DNA from: Mesorhizobium erdmanii USDA 3471
GTDB taxonomy: Bacteria > Pseudomonadota > Alphaproteobacteria > Rhizobiales > Rhizobiaceae
Reading direction: 5' to 3'
NCBI RefSeq assembly: GCF_000472705.1
Contig: NZ_AXAE01000030.1
Span: 16,653-80,652 of the forward strand
DNA length: 64,000 bases
Numbering within the stretch: position 1 is the first letter of the stretch; each line of letters opens with the position of its first letter. Position numbers and translations under genes: made by a program. A model generated the notes under the pieces. The model was not told the DNA's origin. It ran no database searches and saw only the letters and a program-made list of their open reading frames with translations. Shown here one piece after another: positions 53,389 to 63,974 of this stretch.

Positions 53389-55242
53389 CTATTCGCCTGA
53401 AACGCCGCGGCTTATCGGGGAAATGAACGGCGTGCTCCAGGTTCCGCCAACGAAGAAGGACGACTGGTTGGGTCCTTGCTGGCCGGTCTTCTGCGACGCC
53501 GCCTGGTCCGGCTGGATGACGCCGCCCGACAGCGCCAGCCCGCGCCCCGCATAGGAGGCGATGCCGGAAAGCCAGATCTTGTATTTCGCTGAATTGGCTT
53601 CGGCCTTGTCCAGCCTCGCCACGCCGCGCGAAATGGTCGCCTTCACTTCGGCGCCATCGATCGGCAGTGTCCCGTCCGAGACGTCGTCGAGCGCGAAGAA
53701 GCCGCCTTGTTCGGTATGCTTGAGAAAGGCCGGCAAGTTGAACTTGCTGAGCGCACCCGGGCCGAAGGTCGCCGAGACCGACCCGTCGGCGTTTTCAAAG
53801 ATCGAATCCCAGGTCCTGCCTGGTCCCTTGAGGATGACTGAAACGGTACCCGTGCCGACCGGCACTAGCCGCGTCATGCCGGCAGCCGTGCCGAACGCAC
53901 CGCCATCGACATCGGACGCAAGCAGCCGGATCTCGACCTGGGTACCCTCGGGCTTACGGTCGAAACGAAGGCTGGTCTGGATGTTGCCGCCAAAGGCGGA
54001 GGCGTCGGAGATATCGAAGACGGAAAGACCGTCCTTGACCTGGGCGGTGGCGGCGACATCGGCAAGCTGGATCGTGCCGGCCGTGGCATGCGCCGCCGAC
54101 AGCCTGAGATCGAGATTGACCCGGTCGGCGAAATTCGCCTCCACATTCCCTGACTGAGCCCCGCTCGCCGGCTCCAGTGGCGTGAAGGCGGACAGGAACG
54201 ACCTGAGGTCGAGCGTGTCGAAGGCGAGAGTGCCCGAGATCACCGGCTGGGCGTCGCCAAGCGACAGGTCGAGCGCGCCCATGCCCGGATTGTTGTCCAG
54301 GGCCAGCGCGGTGTTCTCGAACTTGATGCGCCCGGCCGACGCCGTGACCTTGCTCGAGATCGAGACGGAGCCGATAGCCGCGCTCGGCGCGATGCCGGCC
54401 TGCGTCCATTCCAGCACGCGGCGCAGCGAAGGGGCCGCGAACTTCACCTGGCCGTCGAAATAGGCATTCTCGGCCATGCTGGCGGTGCCGTCGAAGGAAA
54501 AGGTGGCGGGCGCGGCCTTGAAGGCCAAAGTGAGCGGCGCCATGCCGCCGGCAAACAGCACCAGTGGCTTCGGCGAGGCTGCGTCGAGGGCGACGCTTTC
54601 GCCACGCCAGATCCCGGTTGCCGACAGCGTCGCGTTGCTGTTCATCGCCGCCCAGGTCGCCTGGCCGTTCAGGCCGCTCAGGATCTCCACGTCCTTGCCG
54701 TCGACGGAAGCGACCATGCGGCCGTCCCTGAACTCAACGGTGCCGAAGGCGTCTTTGGGTAATTTGGCGAGGTCGGGCTTGGCGGGATCGGCACTGACCA
54801 CGCCGCGCGCCGTGTCGATGGAGCGCGCGATGCGCCCGCCCGTCGGCGCGGTGGGCAGGAACAGGCCATCTGTCGTGCGCTGGACCCGGATTGTTGGCCG
54901 CACCAGCCGTGCCGTGGAAAACGCCACATCGCCCTGCAAGGCTGCCATGGCCGAGAGGTCGATTTCCACCCGCTCGGCTTCGACCACCGGCGGCGCGTCG
55001 GTATCGGTCCACTTGGACAGCGTCACATCGGTCAGGATCGCCCGGAAATTCGGCCAGACCTCGATGCGCGGCGAACCTTCGATGGCGACACGGAAGCCGC
55101 TCCAGGCGCTCATTTCCCAGGCGATACGGTCGCGCACGATGCGTGTCGAGGCGATCAGCGGCAGTGCGGCGACCACCAGAGCGATCACGATCACGGCAGC
55201 GCCGATCGTCCATACTCCGCGGCGGATCAAGGATGATGGCAT
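53389..55242 (-). CDS. AsmA-family protein
   Basis: The 617-residue protein has one N-terminal membrane anchor (about 10-30, GVWTIGAAVIVIALVVAALP), an AsmA N-terminal domain just after it (STRIVRDRIAWEMSAWSGFR; EGSPRIEVWPNFRAILTDVT) and the C-terminal AsmA-like domain. Such proteins lie in the periplasm and are thought to carry phospholipid or influence outer-membrane biogenesis. The assignment is firm; the specific role is not known. Confidence 0.88.
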   Translation of the reverse strand: MPSSLIRRGVWTIGAAVIVIALVVAALPLIASTRIVRDRIAWEMSAWSGFRVAIEGSPRIEVWPNFRAILTDVTLSKWTDTDAPPVVEAERVEIDLSAMAALQGDVAFSTARLVRPTIRVQRTTDGLFLPTAPTGGRIARSIDTARGVVSADPAKPDLAKLPKDAFGTVEFRDGRMVASVDGKDVEILSGLNGQATWAAMNSNATLSATGIWRGESVALDAASPKPLVLFAGGMAPLTLAFKAAPATFSFDGTASMAENAYFDGQVKFAAPSLRRVLEWTQAGIAPSAAIGSVSISSKVTASAGRIKFENTALALDNNPGMGALDLSLGDAQPVISGTLAFDTLDLRSFLSAFTPLEPASGAQSGNVEANFADRVNLDLRLSAAHATAGTIQLADVAATAQVKDGLSVFDISDASAFGGNIQTSLRFDRKPEGTQVEIRLLASDVDGGAFGTAAGMTRLVPVGTGTVSVILKGPGRTWDSIFENADGSVSATFGPGALSKFNLPAFLKHTEQGGFFALDDVSDGTLPIDGAEVKATISRGVARLDKAEANSAKYKIWLSGIASYAGRGLALSGGVIQPDQAASQKTGQQGPNQSSFFVGGTWSTPFISPISRGVSGE

Positions 55243-55441
55243 CTCGCCCTATATGCTTCCGTTCCGATTAATCGCCCGAAATGTGTGACCCCAGTCGTCA
55301 CTACGACTTAGGACTGAGGCATTTCAAGTCTTTATGGCCCGGCGATGGCATTTGCGCACACCTGGCCGCTTGCACCCAACAAAATCTTGCTCTGCTGCGC
55401 TGCGATATGCATAAGCGATGACGACCGTGGGAGGATCGATC

Positions 55442-57403
<1,962 letters not shown>

Positions 57404-57489
57404 CCCCAACCGGCGTGGTTAACGAACCATGTCGCGGGAATTTACCTAGATTTCATGAGTGGTACACATTCGTAAATTTTCTGGGCCGC

Positions 57490-57640
57490 CGGTAAGGACT
57501 TGTTAAGGCCCGACCCCGATAGTCGCATGTAACTTGAGGGAGAAATCCCGTTCCTCAGCCCCCGGAGGATCTGAATTCGCTCAAGCCCCCGTTGTGACAG
57601 CAATCCCATCTCTTAAGGCGTCCTCCAGGGCGCCTTTTTC
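57490..57640 (+). ncRNA. Candidate structured RNA with its own terminator
   Basis: Between the acetoacetyl-CoA synthetase and pdhS stops lies a structured stretch. Around 57536-57558, GAGGGA pairs with TCCCGTTCCTC. At 57615-57636 a 9-10 bp stem AAGGCG...CGCCTT is followed by a T-run, a good rho-independent terminator. The terminator is about 210 bases from the upstream gene. That favours a separate small RNA or a long 3' UTR. I recognise no named family. Confidence 0.4.
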
Positions 57641-57667
57641 TTTTGCATGAGCGGGCTGGCGGGACTG

Positions 57668-60600
57668 CTATTCCGCGAGCACCCGGGTCGAGGGGAAAGC
57701 GACCTCCACCAGCGTGCCTTCGCCGGGCGTCGAGTTGATGGTGAAGCGGGCGCGGTTTGCTTCCACCATCGCCTTGGTCAGCGGCAGGCCAAGGCCGGTG
57801 CCGTCGCCGCGTCCGCGCTTCAGCGCGTTGATCTGCTTGAACGGCTTGAGCGCCTGCTCGATCTCGGCCTGGCTCATGCCGATGCCGGTGTCGCGCACCC
57901 GCATGACGACGTCGCCCGACGTTTCATAGGCGGTCGACACGATCACCTGGCCGCCGGCCTGGGTGTAGCGGATGGCGTTGGACAGGATGTTGAGCGCGAT
58001 CTGGCGCACGCTGCGCAGGTCCGCCACCACCTCCGGCAGCCGCGAGGCGAAGCTGGAGCGGATGATGACGCGTTCCCGATTGGCTTGCGGCTGCATCATC
58101 GCCACCGTCTCGGCCAGCGTGTCGTTGAGCGACACCGCCTCATAGGCCATTTCCTGCTGGCCGGCCTCGATCTTCGAGATGTCGAGCAGGTCGTTGACCA
58201 GATCGAGCACATGGTTGCCCGAGCGGTTGATGTCGCGCAGATAGTCGCGGTAGCGGTCATTGGCGACCGGCCCGAACTTCTCGTCGACCATCAGCTCGGA
58301 AAAGCCGATGATGGCGTTGAGCGGCGTACGGATCTCGTGGCTGATGCGGGCGAGGAAATCTGTTTTCTGCGAGGAAGCCCGTTCGGCCACCGCGCGCGCT
58401 TGCGTCAAATCCTCTTCGGCCCGCTTCCACTGCGTGATGTCACGCACGACGGCGCAGAAGCCGCTGTCGTTGGGCAAGCGGCCGATGGTCATGAACAGCG
58501 GGATGAAGCGCCCCTGCGCTTCGCGCCCGATCACCTCGCGGCCGTCATTCATCACGCTCGCCACGCCGGGCTCGGACAGTCCGGTGAGATAGTCGCGCGC
58601 CGCGCGCTGGCTTTCGATGGCAAACAGCGAGGCGAACGGCTTGCCGGTCACCTCGTCGCTGTCGAAGCCGAACAGCGCTTCGGCCGGGCGGCTGATCGAT
58701 CGGATGGTGCCGTCGCTGCCGATCAGCACCACGCCGTCGGTGGCGGTGTCGATGATGGTGCGCATCTCGGCGATGCGTGCCTTGAGTTCGGAAATGTCGG
58801 GCTGCGTCGGCTCCTCGCCGACCGCGAGCACGGCAGGCGCGTCATCCTCGCCGGTACGGCGCACCACCAGCATCAGCGCCTTGCCATCGCGCCAGGGAAC
58901 GGAGCGCAGGATGGCGTCGATCGGGAATTCCTGGCCATCGCGCGTCTTCAGCCGCAGCGCCCGGTCGCTGCCGTCGGAGGTGCCGTCGTCGGCATAGGGA
59001 TCGGCAAACAGCGCGCCGAGGCCGCCGGCATCCTCGAGATCGTCGAGCTCGGCGTAACCGGTCAGGTTGAGGAACTCCTCGTTCGCATAGTGCAACTGGT
59101 CGCTCGAATGGATAAGCAGCGGTACCGGCAGCTTGGCGAGCAGCATGGTGTCCGGCACCTTGCTTTCGTCGCCGACGGAGAACGCCGATGGCACGAACCC
59201 TTCTGTCTTGAGCGGCGGCACCTGCAGGCGTGGGCGTTGGACGTGGGCATCGCTTGCACTGACAGTCCCGGCGGCCGGCGCAACGGCTTGCCCGTCCGTC
59301 GACGGCGCAACATGCTCCGCGGCCCGATCACCAATCGCGGCATCTTCCGCGCCGTCGTTCCAATCCTCATTGTCCTCGGCATCGCGAAAATCGGCCGCCG
59401 TCATGCTGTCGTCGTCGGCCGTGACATGTCCCGCATCGGCATCTGCCGGTTCGTCGTCGATCGCCGCGGGCTCGGCGCTTTCCGGTTCCGCAGCTTCCGG
59501 TTCAGAGACCGTATGCTTGTCATTGTCCGCGATCGGGTCGGGCGCGTCGTCGCGGTCGGCGTAGCTGAGCAGCGACCATGTCGTCGCACCGGACGGCGTG
59601 CCGGTATCCTCACTGGAAACCACGTCGTCCGGATGGGCGCCGTCGAGCCGTGCGAGATCCGCCTCGTCCCCTTCATCGCCATCCGCATCGGACGGTTCGG
59701 CCGGCACCGCATCATACTCCGGTTTCGTGGCCAGGATCTCTCCGGCCTCTGCCGTCGGGTGATCCGGGACGGCATCAGGCGTCGACGCCTCGCCCATGGA
59801 CCCGATCGAAGCTTCCGTCTTCGCGGTCGGGACTTCCGTCGTTGTTCCCACCGCGGGCTCGGCCGGTGTCTTCGTCTCCGGTTTCGTTGGGCTTTCGATG
59901 CCGGGCTTGTCGGCCTTGGACGGTTCGGCCGACGCACTGTCCTTCTTCAGCCGTTCGCCGATCTCGCGAAAGGCGCTGCGTTCCAGCGTTGACAGCCCCT
60001 TGTCGTTGGCCGGCTGCCGGTGTTCGGCAAGGCGGATGACCTTGTCGGCGAAGCGGCGCTCTTGTTTCGGCACGATGGTCAGCGCCGGCACCTCGCCTTT
60101 GAACGGGTCTGCCGCGTTTGGTTCCTCGACTTCTTCGGCGACAGGTTCGACGGCTTCCGGCTCTGGCGCCACCGGCGCCTCGCCATTGGGCACCAGCGCC
60201 ATGCCGATGGCCTCCGGATCGACGACGGCGTCACTGGCGCGGGCAACCCCGAAGCCGCGAAAACCTTCGAAGGCGCGGCTGCGGCCATAGACGGGCAAAG
60301 CCGCGAGGTCGACGGGGATTTTCAGATCGGTGCCGACGACGGGCCACAGAACGGAGCGGCCGGACCAGGTATCGCGCCGCTCCAAGAGGCCGGCGATCTC
60401 GCCGGACGCGTCAAGGCCGAAGGCCGCCGCGACATCCTTGAAGCGCCGGCCGATCACCTCGGCCGCCGGCTTGCCGACGATGGCGGCGAATTCCGGCGAC
60501 AGCGTGCTGAATTTGCCCTCGGCGTCGGTGCGCCAGACGAAGCGAAGAGGCGCTGCCGAGCGGTCGATCGTGCGAGCCGAGGGGGTGGTTGGAGCAGTCG

Positions 60601-61705
60601 GCGAGGCGGCCTCGTGCTGCTTCGTGCTGTCCACCGAAGCCTCGGTGCCGATCGCGATGGCCTCGCTTGTCGGTTCCGGAGTGGCCGGGGCGAGTCGCGC
60701 GACGTCCTCGCCTGCATTGAAATACCAATGATCGTGCTGCGCTGGCGTGCCGCCCGCCGCCGGCTGATCATTGTCGGCGGCAACGGGTGTCGGCTCGGTC
60801 GGCTCCGCCATCTCTTGCGCTGCCGGTTCCGGCTCATCTTCGGCCACGGGCTCGGAAGCGGCGGTGATGGGGGACGGCTCGATCGCCTCCGTCTGGGACG
60901 CATCCGCGGTCGGCTGACCGTTCTGGCGGGGCTCGGTTTCCGTCGCGTTGCTTTCCGCCACGGCTGCCGCATCGTGAACCTCGTTGGCAGGGCTTTTCGC
61001 TGCTGCAGCGGGCTCATCTACCTCTGCCGTGGAAGCATTGTCCTCGAGCCGATCCTCGTCGATCACCACCAGGAGATGCCGCTCCGGCGTCAGCCGGGCG
61101 AGCCCGGCGGGGTAGGAGGTGTTGCCGCCCGGGACCAGGCGCTTGACGATACGCTCGCCCTCGGCAGCCACGTCGGCCACCAGCGCGGCCAGTGTCGCGG
61201 GCTGGATGCCGAGCCCTGAAAAGCCGTCAGACGCGGCCTCGACCTTTCCTCCGGCATCGATGAAGGCGATGAAATGGCCGTCTTCGGTGAAGCCACTGAT
61301 CGCCCGGCTGGCGATCTCGGCAGCGCTGCGCGAACCTGTCTGTGCCGCCGGCACCGCCAGCATGATCGCCTTCTCGCCGTCGGGCAGTGTCACCGCACTT
61401 GCCTGGAAGCCGACGGTGCGGCTGGTCATGCCGGTCGCCAACCTGACGGTGATGCCACGATCGCTGCCGATTTCGGGAAAACCGCTGGTAGCCATGATCT
61501 GGCGGCGGGCGATCAGCGGCAGCTGTGCGGAGGCGCCGATGATCGCTTCGATGTCGGGGTAGCCGAATACGGCCGCGCCCGGCCCATTGGCCCAGATCAC
61601 CTGCTCCAGGTCCACCGAAAGGATCGCGATCGCGTCGCCGGCGGCAAAGCGCTGGCGAACCGCGTCGAGCACGGCGACGTCGAGGAAGGAATATTCGGAC
61701 GGCAT
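57668..61705 (-). CDS. pdhS: PdhS, cell-cycle sensor histidine kinase
   Basis: PdhS is the essential cytoplasmic kinase of Brucella and relatives that controls DivK and so CtrA. This 1345-residue protein has the PdhS-type N-terminus (SFLDVAVLDAVRQRF; ANGPGAAVFGYPDIEAIIG), PAS domains at about 385-470, 855-960 and 980-1090, and then the DHp with the phosphorylated histidine His1123 in FLARISHEIRTPLNAIIGF. The ATPase domain (about 1230-1340) has DTGIGMS and GDGTGLGLPLTKAM. It has no membrane segment. It is longer than the Brucella protein (about 1035 residues) because of low-complexity acidic stretches at about 240-380 and 540-850. A perfect CtrA box lies 39 bases before the ATG. Confidence 0.93.
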   Translation of the reverse strand: MPSEYSFLDVAVLDAVRQRFAAGDAIAILSVDLEQVIWANGPGAAVFGYPDIEAIIGASAQLPLIARRQIMATSGFPEIGSDRGITVRLATGMTSRTVGFQASAVTLPDGEKAIMLAVPAAQTGSRSAAEIASRAISGFTEDGHFIAFIDAGGKVEAASDGFSGLGIQPATLAALVADVAAEGERIVKRLVPGGNTSYPAGLARLTPERHLLVVIDEDRLEDNASTAEVDEPAAAAKSPANEVHDAAAVAESNATETEPRQNGQPTADASQTEAIEPSPITAASEPVAEDEPEPAAQEMAEPTEPTPVAADNDQPAAGGTPAQHDHWYFNAGEDVARLAPATPEPTSEAIAIGTEASVDSTKQHEAASPTAPTTPSARTIDRSAAPLRFVWRTDAEGKFSTLSPEFAAIVGKPAAEVIGRRFKDVAAAFGLDASGEIAGLLERRDTWSGRSVLWPVVGTDLKIPVDLAALPVYGRSRAFEGFRGFGVARASDAVVDPEAIGMALVPNGEAPVAPEPEAVEPVAEEVEEPNAADPFKGEVPALTIVPKQERRFADKVIRLAEHRQPANDKGLSTLERSAFREIGERLKKDSASAEPSKADKPGIESPTKPETKTPAEPAVGTTTEVPTAKTEASIGSMGEASTPDAVPDHPTAEAGEILATKPEYDAVPAEPSDADGDEGDEADLARLDGAHPDDVVSSEDTGTPSGATTWSLLSYADRDDAPDPIADNDKHTVSEPEAAEPESAEPAAIDDEPADADAGHVTADDDSMTAADFRDAEDNEDWNDGAEDAAIGDRAAEHVAPSTDGQAVAPAAGTVSASDAHVQRPRLQVPPLKTEGFVPSAFSVGDESKVPDTMLLAKLPVPLLIHSSDQLHYANEEFLNLTGYAELDDLEDAGGLGALFADPYADDGTSDGSDRALRLKTRDGQEFPIDAILRSVPWRDGKALMLVVRRTGEDDAPAVLAVGEEPTQPDISELKARIAEMRTIIDTATDGVVLIGSDGTIRSISRPAEALFGFDSDEVTGKPFASLFAIESQRAARDYLTGLSEPGVASVMNDGREVIGREAQGRFIPLFMTIGRLPNDSGFCAVVRDITQWKRAEEDLTQARAVAERASSQKTDFLARISHEIRTPLNAIIGFSELMVDEKFGPVANDRYRDYLRDINRSGNHVLDLVNDLLDISKIEAGQQEMAYEAVSLNDTLAETVAMMQPQANRERVIIRSSFASRLPEVVADLRSVRQIALNILSNAIRYTQAGGQVIVSTAYETSGDVVMRVRDTGIGMSQAEIEQALKPFKQINALKRGRGDGTGLGLPLTKAMVEANRARFTINSTPGEGTLVEVAFPSTRVLAE

Positions 61706-61743
61706 GCGCTTGGCGAACCCTCACGGAGCGGCGAAATTTGCAG

Positions 61744-61758
61744 TTAACGCTTTGTTAA
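61744..61758 (-). promoter_or_regulatory. Perfect CtrA box upstream of pdhS
   Basis: TTAA, CGCTTTG, TTAA lies 39-53 bases before the pdhS start. It is symmetrical but the phasin gene on the other side starts 198 bases away. Control of pdhS by CtrA would close a feedback loop. Confidence 0.75.
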
Positions 61759-61845
61759 TAAAAGCCAGCGGCGCGAAGGTCCACAAGCCAGAACGTGCAA
61801 AGGCTGGTTTCTGGGCTTTTGGTTAACGGCCCGAAAGAAATTATG

Positions 61846-61875
61846 GTGCACTGCAACAAAGATATTGCAATGCAC
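61846..61875. promoter_or_regulatory. TGC-rich inverted repeat upstream of the phasin gene, probable PhaR/AniA site
   Basis: GTGCACTGCAA (61846-61856) and TTGCAATGCAC (61865-61875) form an inverted repeat with one mismatch and an 8-base spacer, 80 bases before the phasin ATG. TGC/GCA-rich operators are known for PhaR, the polyhydroxybutyrate-sensing repressor of phasin genes. Confidence 0.6.
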
Positions 61876-61955
61876 AAAATTTGCCGTTATATTGCCATCA
61901 TAACTGAACGAGACGGCTTTCTGTCAAAGCCGCTGCCGCTGACAAGGATGGAAAA

Positions 61956-62414
61956 ATGTCCAGGACCAAGACTGCCGAGACGATTGAAAACGTTGAATTC
62001 CCGAGCTTCGACGCTTCCAAGGCCACCGACCAGATCCGCGCTTTCGCCGAAAAGGGCGTTGAGCAGTCGAAAGAGGCCTATGCCAAGCTGAAGACCGGCG
62101 CCGAGGAGACCCAGAAGGCTTTGGAGTCGACCTACGAGACCGCCAAGACTGTTTCCAGCGACCTGTCGCTCAAGACCATCGCGGCGCTGCGCGCCAATGC
62201 CGAAGCCGGCTTTTCGCATCTCGAAGCCCTGATCGGCGCCAAGTCGCTGTCGGAAGTCGTCGAACTGCAGACCTCCTTCCTGCGCAAGCGCATCGAGTTG
62301 TCCGTCGAGCAGGCCAAGGACTTCCAGGCGGTTGCCTCCAAGGCGGCCGAGGACGTCTCCAAGCCGATCAAGACCGCCTTCGAGAAGGCCGTGAAGGACA
62401 TCAAGGCTGCCTAA
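61956..62414 (+). CDS. Phasin (polyhydroxyalkanoate granule protein)
   Basis: Phasins coat polyhydroxybutyrate granules. The 152-residue protein is almost fully helical and amphipathic, with the phasin_2 domain (FDASKATDQIRAFAEKGVEQ; AYAKLKTGAEETQKALESTY) and SLSEVVELQTSFLRKRIELS in its C-terminal half. AAGGA precedes the ATG. A PhaR-like site lies upstream, and the cuckoo-type small RNA lies downstream, starting within about 90 bases of its stop. Confidence 0.92.
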   Translation: MSRTKTAETIENVEFPSFDASKATDQIRAFAEKGVEQSKEAYAKLKTGAEETQKALESTYETAKTVSSDLSLKTIAALRANAEAGFSHLEALIGAKSLSEVVELQTSFLRKRIELSVEQAKDFQAVASKAAEDVSKPIKTAFEKAVKDIKAA

Positions 62415-62504
62415 TATTCGCGCATGATCTGAAGATGCAACAAAAGGTCGCATTTTCCCTAAGGTGATCAGGCGTATGATGGTAGCCAACAACGAATACC
62501 CGGC

Positions 62505-62606
62505 GAGTGGAACCTCCTCCCTCTGCTCCCCGGGGTGACCAGCCAGCACCTCCTCCCGCTGGCTCGTAACAGGAAAAGGCCGGCACCTCCTCCCGCCGGC
62601 CTTTTT
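62505..62606 (+). ncRNA. Cuckoo/CcsR-type small RNA with three ACCTCCTCCC hairpins
   Basis: Three successive hairpins show the same 10-base loop ACCTCCTCCC: 62505-62528 (7-bp stem with two wobbles), 62542-62563 (perfect 6-bp stem) and 62578-62601 (perfect 7-bp stem followed by TTTTT, the terminator). The CCUCCUCCC loop is the hallmark of the alphaproteobacterial cuckoo/CcsR small RNAs and is anti-Shine-Dalgarno-like. The 5' end is not visible: the RNA may start between 62420 and 62500 or be cut from the phasin transcript. The rest of 62415-62762 has no gene. Confidence 0.85.
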
Positions 62607-62762
62607 CTTTGCCCGGCGAATCCCGCCCAAAGCGGCGAGATGTGAGGAAGTGGTCTTTGCTTCGCAAAAGCCTTGAATTAAAATCCATAAGCCCGTAAGG
62701 ACGCATCGCCGAACGACAGAGCGACCGAGTGGTTTTCCACTTCGATCCGCTCAGGCAAGTGT

Positions 62763-62839
62763 GCCGTTGTAGCTCAGCTGGTTAGAGCGCCGGATTGTGG
62801 ATCCGGAGGTCGCTGGTTCGATCCCAGCCAACGGTACCA
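62763..62839 (+). tRNA. tRNA-His (anticodon GTG)
   Basis: The 77-base cloverleaf has acceptor stem GCCGTTG/CAACGGT (position 1 pairs as G-U), D-arm AGCTCAGCTGGTTAGAGC, anticodon loop TTGTGGA with GTG, T-arm CTGGTTCGATCCCAG and an encoded ACCA end. The discriminator is A73 and the base before position 1 is T. This matches the alphaproteobacterial tRNA-His that lacks G-1. Confidence 0.97.
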
Positions 62840-62951
62840 TCGTCGTCTTCCCAACGAGCGGCACTCAGGCAAACAGAAGCGTCCATGCGCCAAACCGACG
62901 AATGTTCAGGCTCGCACGCTCATAGCGGTCGCGCGATACCGGAGCCAGCGC

Positions 62952-63944
62952 CTAAATGTTTGGTCCCGGCATTTGCTGGAGCGGATTGAGTTTGAAGCGT
63001 TCCGGTTGTGAGACCCATGCCTTGCAGATGAACTCGTATGGGGTGAGACCTTTGAGGGTCTTGAGCCTGCGAGCGAAATTGTAGGCGGCAACGAAGTCGG
63101 CGAGATGGGTGCGTAGTTGGTCGTGGCCCTCATAGTAGAAGCGCTTGACGGTGGCGTCCTTGATGGTTCGGTTCATTCGCTCGACCTGGCCGTTGGTCCA
63201 CGGATGCCTCGCCTTGGTCGTGCGATGCTCGATGTCGTTCCTGGCGCAGGTGTACTCGAAGGCGTGAGCGCGGAAGATCTCGCCATTGGCGATTGCCTCC
63301 TTGATCAGCGGCACCGCCGAGCCACCGGCACCGGGCGTGGTGAACTGAATGCCGTTATCGGTAAGCACGGTATGAATCTTGTAGGGAACGGCCGCGATCA
63401 GGCGCAGTAGAAAGTCTCTTGATACGGCGGTGGGGGCCTTCTCGTGCAACTCGACGAAGGCGAACTTCGAGGTCCGATCAATGGCGACGAACATGTGCAG
63501 CTTGCCCTGCTCGGTCCTCACCTCGGCAATGTCGATGTGGAAGTAGCCGATCGGGTAGCTCTTGAATTTCTTCTTCGCCGGTTTGTCACCCTCGACATCC
63601 GTCAGGCGGCCGATGCCATGGCGTTGCAGGCAGCGATGCAATGAAGACCGCGTCAGGTGCGGGATGGTTGGCTGCAAGGCATAAAAGCAGTCGTCGAGCG
63701 GTAGCAACGTGTAGCGCCGGAAGGCGACGATGATTGCCTCCTCCTCGATCGAGAGCACTGTCGATCTCGGTTCCTTCGGACCAGTCGGCAGATCGGCGAC
63801 TGAAGTTCGCCTCTTCCACTTGGCGACCGTCTTCTGGTTGATCCCGTAGCGCTTGGCCAGAGCCCTCAGGCTCTCTTGACTATACTGTATCGCTCGACGG
63901 ACCGCCTCTGTCGTTGTGGCGCTCCCATGCAGAACCTGGCCCAT
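62952..63944 (-). CDS. IS481-family transposase
   Basis: The 330-residue transposase has an N-terminal helix-turn-helix (SLRALAKRYGINQKTVAKWK) and an intact DDE core: Asp in HIDIAEVRTEQG, Asp in TVLTDNGIQFT and Glu in TNGQVERMNRTIKD. Its last codons run into the terminal repeat, and the stop TAG (62954-62952) is formed by flanking host DNA. The element should be able to move, as no frameshift is seen. Confidence 0.93.
   Translation of the reverse strand: MGQVLHGSATTTEAVRRAIQYSQESLRALAKRYGINQKTVAKWKRRTSVADLPTGPKEPRSTVLSIEEEAIIVAFRRYTLLPLDDCFYALQPTIPHLTRSSLHRCLQRHGIGRLTDVEGDKPAKKKFKSYPIGYFHIDIAEVRTEQGKLHMFVAIDRTSKFAFVELHEKAPTAVSRDFLLRLIAAVPYKIHTVLTDNGIQFTTPGAGGSAVPLIKEAIANGEIFRAHAFEYTCARNDIEHRTTKARHPWTNGQVERMNRTIKDATVKRFYYEGHDQLRTHLADFVAAYNFARRLKTLKGLTPYEFICKAWVSQPERFKLNPLQQMPGPNI
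62957..62982 (+). repeat. Left terminal inverted repeat of the IS481-family element
   Basis: Starts TGTTTGGTCCC and includes the 3' end of the transposase gene. The first bases agree with the other end except at position 7. Confidence 0.8.
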
Positions 63945-63974
63945 AGCGCATCCTTTGATTCGGAAGATAAGGAT

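Noticed and set aside
57481..57495. GTAAGGACTTGTTAA, one base off a CtrA box
   Set aside because: It lies between two converging 3' ends, not at a promoter.
57647..59992. 781-residue open frame on the plus strand
   Set aside because: Antisense to pdhS, with His/Arg/Asp-rich composition typical of reverse frames of high-GC genes and no domain.
61887..62630. 247-residue open frame on the minus strand over the phasin and small RNA
   Set aside because: Runs through a terminator and three hairpins; the phasin frame is clearly the coding one.
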